64,000 bases of DNA from JAVVSR01 sp964604875 (GTDB taxonomy: Bacteria; Bacillota; Clostridia; Christensenellales; CAG-917), in the NCBI GenBank assembly GCA_964604875.1, contig CAZSAC010000001.1, forward strand, positions 62,001 through 126,000, read 5' to 3'. Positions 59,523 to 64,000 of the stretch are shown one piece after another. Below the pieces are notes generated by a model that saw only the letters and a list, made by a program, of their open reading frames with translations, did not search any database and was not told where the DNA came from. The translations under genes and the position numbers were made by a program. Positions within the stretch are counted from its first letter, which is position 1; the number at the start of each line of letters is the position of its first letter.

Positions 59523-60017
59523 ATGAGATTTAAACTTAAATTACAACCTTTAGTGTATGGACTGCTCACCGCCGTAATGATAATTTCTTTGGCTGCGGTG
59601 GTGATAAACATATTGATTATGGCAGAAGTGGGAAGATTTGTTTCCACAAATTCAGCCGTTCCGATTGTTTCGCTTATCTGTTCAATATTGACCTTTTTGT
59701 TTTCGATGTCGATTGCGGTCTTTTCTTGTTATGCCTTTAGCGCAGAAAAGTTTATTGTACGCTACGGATTGATACCCAGCTCAATTCCTTATAAAAATTT
59801 ATTGGCTATCGTGGAAGAACTACCCTCAAAACGGATTACAATTCAGTTTAAACCGGTTAAACCAAAATCGGACGATGACTTTGGATTTTTGGTTATCAGC
59901 ATCAATCCTTCAAACACAGACGATTTTATTAAATGCTTGCTAGATAAAAATCCTGATATTAAACACAATAAGTTTGATATAACGCAAAGCAATTCTTCTA
60001 CAAAAGACAATAATTAA
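59523..60017 (+). CDS. Small membrane protein with bacterial PH-like domain
   Basis: This 164-residue protein has two N-terminal hydrophobic helices (about 8-36 and 44-70) and then a small beta-rich domain, FSAEKFIVRYGLIPSSIPYKNLLAIVEEL (core block VRYGLIPSSIPYKNLLAI), ending in a conserved-looking ISINPSNTDDFI. This is the layout of bacterial PH domain (bPH_4/YokE-like) membrane proteins of unknown function. The C-terminal 20 residues look disordered. It is one of two plus-strand genes in a minus-strand region. Confidence 0.68.
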   Translation: MRFKLKLQPLVYGLLTAVMIISLAAVVINILIMAEVGRFVSTNSAVPIVSLICSILTFLFSMSIAVFSCYAFSAEKFIVRYGLIPSSIPYKNLLAIVEELPSKRITIQFKPVKPKSDDDFGFLVISINPSNTDDFIKCLLDKNPDIKHNKFDITQSNSSTKDNN

Positions 60018-60106
60018 CTATTTATTTAATTTTTTTTATATAATATTGCAAAAAATCAAAAAATTGTGTAAGGTTTTACAAAAAACTGCATAAAAAATAA
60101 TTAAAG

Positions 60107-60136
60107 TACTTGTTTAAAATTTTAAATTAGTATAAT
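60107..60136 (+). promoter_or_regulatory. Likely promoter of the Pro/Ala-rich protein gene
   Basis: A perfect TATAAT (60131-60136) lies 18 bp after a weak TACTTG (60107-60112). GGGAGG precedes the ATG by eight bases. Confidence 0.4.
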
Positions 60137-60168
60137 ATAATATTATGTATGTTTAGGGAGGTTATTAT

Positions 60169-61113
60169 ATGGATTCAAGATTGGAAGCTCATATTGACGA
60201 GATTTTTAAGGATGTGCCCAAAACTGAAAAACTTGTCGTAATGATAAATCGCATTAAATCAAAAGCTAACGCAAAGTATTTGCAAGTACGCGAACAAGGG
60301 TATTCTCGCAATGTGGCGTATACCGAGGTAGAAAATTGGATTACCAAAGCCAAAGTAATTGTTGATGAAGAAGTCAAAAATTATAACGCCGCCCAAGCAG
60401 GTAGTACACCTGTTTCTGCGCCGACTAGCGCGCCCGCCGTTCCTGCGCCATTGAACGTTCAAAACATAAATGATATGCCCGCTGTCGTAGTTGAGCGTAC
60501 AACTCCACAAGATAAACCTAAACAAGCGGCTCCTGCGCCAGTTGTAACGCCAATTTCCGCGCCTGCGCCCGTTGCAGCGCCTATACCTGCGCCGGTTGCT
60601 CCTGCGCAAAAAAATGTTTCGCACGCAGCGCCTGTAAGCAATGATGAATTATCCGACATTTTAGGCAAGAAAAAGGTAAAAGATAAAAAAGCGGAAAAAC
60701 CCGAAAAAAGAAAAAAAGAAAAAGCTAAGAAAGCAACTGATGTTTCGCCCGCTCCTGTTGCTGAGGTTGAGACTATCGTTGAAGAACCGACACCATTTAT
60801 CGCCCCTATTGAACCAACTCCTTCATTCCCCACTTTTGTTGCGCCGTTGCCTTCTGTTACACCTTCTTTCCAAGTTCCTGTCGCCAAATATGAGGAACCT
60901 GTAAATTTAGCGGAAGAACAAGTTTCCCCTATTGAAGAAGAAACAGTTGAAGAAGTTGAAGAAGTTGAAAAAAATATAGATAATCAAACGGTCTGCCCTA
61001 CTGAAACATCTGAATATCGTTGTAAAGGTGTTGTAGGCAAAATTTTCGGCGCTGTTGCCATTCTTTTAGGGCTTGGCGCTGCAGTCTTAGTGATTTTAAA
61101 ATTTTTAGGTTAA
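60169..61113 (+). CDS. Tail-anchored Pro/Ala-rich protein of unknown function
   Basis: I do not recognise this 314-residue protein. A folded-looking helical N-terminus (about 1-75) is followed by a low-complexity linker of Pro, Ala and Val (about 80-160), a basic Lys-rich stretch near 165-190, an acidic Glu/Val/Pro region (about 200-285) and one C-terminal membrane helix (GKIFGAVAILLGLGAAVLVI). There is no signal peptide, so most of the protein should stay in the cytoplasm, anchored by its tail. Charge segregation and Pro-rich spacing suggest a membrane tether. It ends at a strong terminator shared with proA. Confidence 0.75.
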   Translation: MDSRLEAHIDEIFKDVPKTEKLVVMINRIKSKANAKYLQVREQGYSRNVAYTEVENWITKAKVIVDEEVKNYNAAQAGSTPVSAPTSAPAVPAPLNVQNINDMPAVVVERTTPQDKPKQAAPAPVVTPISAPAPVAAPIPAPVAPAQKNVSHAAPVSNDELSDILGKKKVKDKKAEKPEKRKKEKAKKATDVSPAPVAEVETIVEEPTPFIAPIEPTPSFPTFVAPLPSVTPSFQVPVAKYEEPVNLAEEQVSPIEEETVEEVEEVEKNIDNQTVCPTETSEYRCKGVVGKIFGAVAILLGLGAAVLVILKFLG

Positions 61114-61127
61114 TAAAGTTATAAATC

Positions 61128-61158
61128 AAAAACCTCCGACAATTTGTCGGAGGTTTTT
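61128..61158. terminator. Bidirectional terminator between the tail-anchored protein gene and proA
   Basis: A 15-bp perfect inverted repeat (AAAAACCTCCGACAA) with a 1-base centre and A/T tracts on both sides lies between two convergent genes. Confidence 0.88.
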
Positions 61159-61159
61159 T

Positions 61160-62398
61160 TTATCTTGTTTGACCGTTTCCAAAAATTACGTATTTCTCGC
61201 TGGTCAGTTGCTCCAGCCCTAACGGACCTCTTGCGTGTAGCTTGTTTGTGCTTATGCCCATTTCTGCCCCAAACCCAAATTCAAAACCGTCAGTGAACCT
61301 TGTGCTTGCGTTAACGTATATCGCTGCGGCGTCTACACGCTTTTCAAATTCGGCAATAGCAATCTCATCTGTTGATAAAATTGCCTCGCTATGACGTGTT
61401 CCATATTGATTTATGTGTTCGATTGCCCAATTATAATCCTCAACGATTTTTATGCTGACAACTTTATCGAGGTATTCTGTAGAAAAATCATTGTCGCCAA
61501 TCGGCATAATTTTAGGACAAATTTTTTGGGAAAGTTCATCGCCTTTTACGATGACGCCCTCGGATAAAAGTCTATCAACGCAAAGCGGTAAAAACCTTTG
61601 CGCAATATTTTGGTCAACCAAAATATGCTCCGCTGCGTTACATACGGACGGACGGGATATTTTTGCCGAAACTGCCACGCTTACCGCTGTTTCGACATCT
61701 GCCGATTGCTCTACATAGATATGACAGTTTCCGCCTGCCGAGGCTATCACAGGGATTTTGGAGTTATCTAAGATAAACCTCTTTAGTTGTTCACCCCCTC
61801 TGGGAATAACAACGTCGATAAATTTATCTTGCTTTAAAAGTTCAATAACATAGGAATAGTCCGGCAGAGTTATCATTTGGATAATATCTTCGTCAAAGCC
61901 TTCGGCTATTACCGCCTCTTTCATTAGCTGCAATAAAACGATATTCGTTTTTAACGCAGACTTGCTTCCTCTTAGCACAACAGCATTTCCGCTCTTAATA
62001 CAAAGCGCGGTGGCGTCAACGGTTACATTCGGGCGAGCCTCATAGATAATTGCAATTACGCCCAACGGAGCTCGCACTTTTTTTATGATAAGTCCATTTG
62101 GTCTTGTCCACTCTGACGTAACCTTTCCGATAGGGTCGGGCAAGTCGATAATCTGCTTTACGCCGTTTATCATACCGGTAATCCGCTCTTCGGTCAGTTT
62201 TAGTCTATCATACAAAATCGCATCTTCATAGGATATATTTGCCAAGTCAAGCGCGTTTTCCGTCAAAATTGAACTTCGATTGTCCTCCAACTTTTTTACG
62301 ATTGCCGACAGAATCTGATTTTTTTGACACGATGTAAAGGAAGCAAGCCTTAAGCTTGCCTCGTGTGATTTTTGCGCAATTTGTAATACGTCGAGCAT
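61160..62398 (-). CDS. proA: Gamma-glutamyl phosphate reductase
   Basis: This 412-residue protein has the ProA pattern: LPDPIGKVTSEWTRPNGL, APLGVIAIIYEARPNVTVDA (core APLGVIAIIYEARPN), GNAVVLRGSKSALKTN, VIPRGGEQLKRFI and the catalytic Cys in KISRPSVCNAAEHILVD. It reduces gamma-glutamyl phosphate to the semialdehyde in proline synthesis. No proB is adjacent. It starts five bases after yebC, with which it seems co-transcribed. Confidence 0.97.
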   Translation of the reverse strand: MLDVLQIAQKSHEASLRLASFTSCQKNQILSAIVKKLEDNRSSILTENALDLANISYEDAILYDRLKLTEERITGMINGVKQIIDLPDPIGKVTSEWTRPNGLIIKKVRAPLGVIAIIYEARPNVTVDATALCIKSGNAVVLRGSKSALKTNIVLLQLMKEAVIAEGFDEDIIQMITLPDYSYVIELLKQDKFIDVVIPRGGEQLKRFILDNSKIPVIASAGGNCHIYVEQSADVETAVSVAVSAKISRPSVCNAAEHILVDQNIAQRFLPLCVDRLLSEGVIVKGDELSQKICPKIMPIGDNDFSTEYLDKVVSIKIVEDYNWAIEHINQYGTRHSEAILSTDEIAIAEFEKRVDAAAIYVNASTRFTDGFEFGFGAEMGISTNKLHARGPLGLEQLTSEKYVIFGNGQTR

Positions 62399-62403
62399 AT
62401 TAT

Positions 62404-63138
62404 TTATTCCTCTTCTTCAGGAAGAACTGCGTTATGGAATACGTTTTGAACATCGTCAAGTTCTTCCAGTTTTTCGACCAATTTATTTATTGATGCGATA
62501 TACTTTTCTTCGGGAGTAATTTCGTTGTCGGGCAACATATCGATGTCTGATGATAGCGTGGTTAAGCCTTGAGCTTCCAACGCCTCTCTAACTTTTCCCA
62601 AGTCGGCGGGCATTGTGTAGATTTCATAAACGTCGTCGTCGGAAACGATATCGTCGGCGCCTGCGTCAATGGCAAGCATCATTAAGTCGTCTTCTTCCAT
62701 TGCGCTTTTATCAATTACGATAACGCCGCGTCTTTTAAACATAAACGAAACGCAGCCGCTTTGTCCCAACGAACCGCCGAATTTATCAAATAAGTGCCTT
62801 ACGTCGCCTGCCGTACGGTTTTTATTGTCGGTAAGTGATTCCACTATAAAAGCTACGCCGCCTGCGCCGTAACCTTCGTATGTCATTTCTTCATAGTTTA
62901 CGCTGTCCAATTCACCGGACGCTTTTTTAATACTTCTTGCGATATTGTCGTTTGGCATATTATTTGCCTTAGCTTTGGCAATAACGTCGCGTAGTTTAGA
63001 ATTTGAGTTAGGGTCGGCGCCGCCTGTTTTTACAGCGATTGCAATTTCACGACCGATTTTCGTAAATACGTTTCCGCGCGCAGCGTCGGTTTTACCCTTT
63101 TTTGCTTGAATATTATGCCATTTACTATGTCCACTCAT
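62404..63138 (-). CDS. yebC: YebC/PmpR family (TACO1-type) protein
   Basis: This 244-residue protein starts MSGHSKWHNIQAKKGKTDAA and continues GNVFTKIGREI, ANNMPNDNIARSIKKASG, YEGYGAGGVAFIVESLTDNKNRT (core EGYGAGGVAFIVE) and GCVSFMFKRRGVI. These are the diagnostic YebC blocks. The family was annotated as transcriptional regulators; some members act on translation of proline-rich proteins. AGGAAG precedes the ATG. Confidence 0.96.
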   Translation of the reverse strand: MSGHSKWHNIQAKKGKTDAARGNVFTKIGREIAIAVKTGGADPNSNSKLRDVIAKAKANNMPNDNIARSIKKASGELDSVNYEEMTYEGYGAGGVAFIVESLTDNKNRTAGDVRHLFDKFGGSLGQSGCVSFMFKRRGVIVIDKSAMEEDDLMMLAIDAGADDIVSDDDVYEIYTMPADLGKVREALEAQGLTTLSSDIDMLPDNEITPEEKYIASINKLVEKLEELDDVQNVFHNAVLPEEEE

Positions 63139-63150
63139 ATATACACCTTC

Positions 63151-63900
63151 CTAATTTGTTGATTTGCTTAGTTGAAACATTGCTATTCCGCCTGCAACAG
63201 CAACGTTTAAAGATTCCATTCCGTTTTGCATTTTTATTGCAACCACCGCGTCAGCCGATTGCTTTATCACACTTGATACGCCGTGAGCCTCGCTGCCCAG
63301 TATAATTGCGGTAGGAGTTTTGGGATTAAAACAAGAAATATCTTCCCCGTTCATATCCATTGCAACAGAATGATAGTGAGTTAAATGCGCTAAGGCGACA
63401 TCATATGAACAATCAAATAGGTTCACTCTGAAAATACCGCCCATAGACGCTCTTACAGTTTTTGTTGAATATGCCTCGGCGCAATTTATGAGGTATATAT
63501 CTAAAAACCCCAAAGAAGCCGCCGTACGGATAAGCGTCCCTAAATTTCCACAATCGGAAATCCCGTCTAAAAACAGCGCGTTTGAACTATAACCGCATTT
63601 TGTAGGCGAGGGAGTTTTAACAACCGCCAAAAGCCCTGACGGCGTTACCGTATCAGCCAAAGACGTCATTACGCTTTGCGATACAATAAATTTCTCGCCC
63701 CCAAGCTTGTCGGCAAGGTTTTGAACCTCATCGGATACCGTTTCAGCAACAAATACGCTCTCTACCTCAACATAATCGGGCAAATCTTTCAAAATATTTA
63801 CGCCCTCCACAACGAACAAGCCAAACTCGGCGCGATACTTTTTCTGCAAAAGCTTCCGCGCAAATTTGACCTTTTCGTTAGAAGTTGAGGTAATAATCAT
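63151..63900 (-). CDS. TrmH/SpoU family RNA 2'-O-methyltransferase
   Basis: This 249-residue protein has a small N-terminal substrate-binding domain (FARKLLQKKYRAEFGLFVVEG) and the SPOUT core: FLDGISDCGNLGTLIRTAASLG, AIILGSEAHGVS and MESLNVAVAGGIAMFQL with the knot motifs. It methylates ribose in tRNA or rRNA, target not assignable. It follows rplT, as the Bacillus ysgA gene does. Confidence 0.94.
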   Translation of the reverse strand: MIITSTSNEKVKFARKLLQKKYRAEFGLFVVEGVNILKDLPDYVEVESVFVAETVSDEVQNLADKLGGEKFIVSQSVMTSLADTVTPSGLLAVVKTPSPTKCGYSSNALFLDGISDCGNLGTLIRTAASLGFLDIYLINCAEAYSTKTVRASMGGIFRVNLFDCSYDVALAHLTHYHSVAMDMNGEDISCFNPKTPTAIILGSEAHGVSSVIKQSADAVVAIKMQNGMESLNVAVAGGIAMFQLSKSTN

Positions 63901-63905
63901 ATTCT

Positions 63906-63934
63906 AAAAAAATAGCCTTCGCTATGGAAGGCTA
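63906..63934 (-). terminator. Terminator or attenuator between rplT and the TrmH-type gene
   Basis: An 8-bp stem (TAGCCTTC/GAAGGCTA) with a 6-nt loop is followed by seven U on the minus strand, just after the rplT stop. It overlaps the region directly before the methyltransferase start at 63900, so readthrough must supply that gene or it has another start site. Confidence 0.8.
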
Positions 63935-63940
63935 ATCGTT

Positions 63941-64000
63941 TTATAAAGAAGCCTTCGCCTTATCGCAAAGCGCGGTAAAGGTTGTAGCGTCGTTGACTGC
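63941..64000 (-). CDS. rplT: 50S ribosomal protein L20, C-terminal end (cut by window edge)
   Basis: The last 19 codons read AVNDATTFTALCDKAKASL and a TAA stop. This matches the L20 C-terminus (the AxNDxxxFxxLxxxAK pattern). The position before a TrmH-family gene agrees with the infC-rpmI-rplT-ysgA order. Only the tail is visible, so the call rests on a short motif and context. Confidence 0.75.
   Translation of the reverse strand, partial: AVNDATTFTALCDKAKASL

Overview
The window is a low-GC, gene-dense stretch of a spore-forming anaerobic Bacillota, most likely a member of the Clostridia. Evidence for this includes the sporulation genes spoIIIAA, spoIVA and ylbJ; RNase J; the rimP-nusA-ylxR-ylxQ-infB-rbfA cluster in Gram-positive order; L32 with YceD; and Shine-Dalgarno sites close to AGGAGG. 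The metabolism looks fermentative and strictly anaerobic: tungsten aldehyde:ferredoxin oxidoreductase, indolepyruvate:ferredoxin oxidoreductase and Pta-AckA. I see no insertion sequence, prophage, CRISPR array or rRNA. Almost all genes lie on the minus strand; the exceptions are pepQ-like/efp, tmcAL, a CofE-like gene and two small membrane-protein genes near 60 kb.

Layout. 1-2.6 kb: spoIIIAA (cut by the left edge), divergent from pepQ-like/efp. 2.7-4.5 kb: an SGNH lipoprotein. 4.6-13.6 kb: the translation and ribosome-maturation operon rimP-nusA-ylxR-ylxQ-infB-rbfA-nrnA-truB-ribF-endonuclease IV. 13.6-20.6 kb: single genes (HAD phosphatase, AOR, aldo/keto reductase, trpB, a small helical protein, a membrane M28 peptidase). 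20.7-22.1 kb: ten tRNA genes interrupted by a repeat-rich block. 22.1-34.6 kb: metallophosphoesterase, rdgB, spoIVA, aminotransferase, der, DUF512, Dabb protein, a glycosyltransferase-like gene, U32 peptidase, tRNA methyltransferase, RNase J and a sugar nucleotidyltransferase. 34.7-41.9 kb: yceD-rpmF then plsX-rnc-smc-ftsY. 41.9-44.1 kb: pta-ackA. 44.2-46.4 kb: tmcAL convergent with ylbJ. 46.4-53.9 kb: a long operon running paaK-iorA-iorB-paaK-ACT-5-formyl-THF cyclo-ligase-rsmD-coaD-coiled-coil gene. 54-61 kb: CofE-like protein, aconitase-type hydratase, DUF2156/Eis-like fusion, PH-domain protein and a tail-anchored Pro/Ala-rich protein. 61-64 kb: proA, yebC, a TrmH-type methyltransferase and the last codons of rplT.

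The most interesting signal is the leader of the isolated trpB gene (18556-18740). After a good promoter come a 5' stem-loop, an exact 5-nt-period array of UAG/GAG triplets like a TRAP (MtrB) binding site, and a 25-codon leader ORF whose AUG fills one slot of that array. The only Trp codon of the leader ORF is codon 24, two codons before its stop and inside the 5' arm of an intrinsic terminator. The layout suggests that free tryptophan (TRAP) and charged tRNA-Trp (ribosome position) are read by one short RNA. Other regulatory structures are a 14-bp perfect inverted repeat enclosing the spoIVA Shine-Dalgarno and start codon, two Spo0A-box sequences upstream of rdgB, a 12-bp hairpin in the rimP-nusA leader, and a probable leaderless mRNA for the pepQ-like gene.

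All functional calls come from reading the translated sequence and recalling family motifs; no database search was run. Promoters and terminators are pattern matches.
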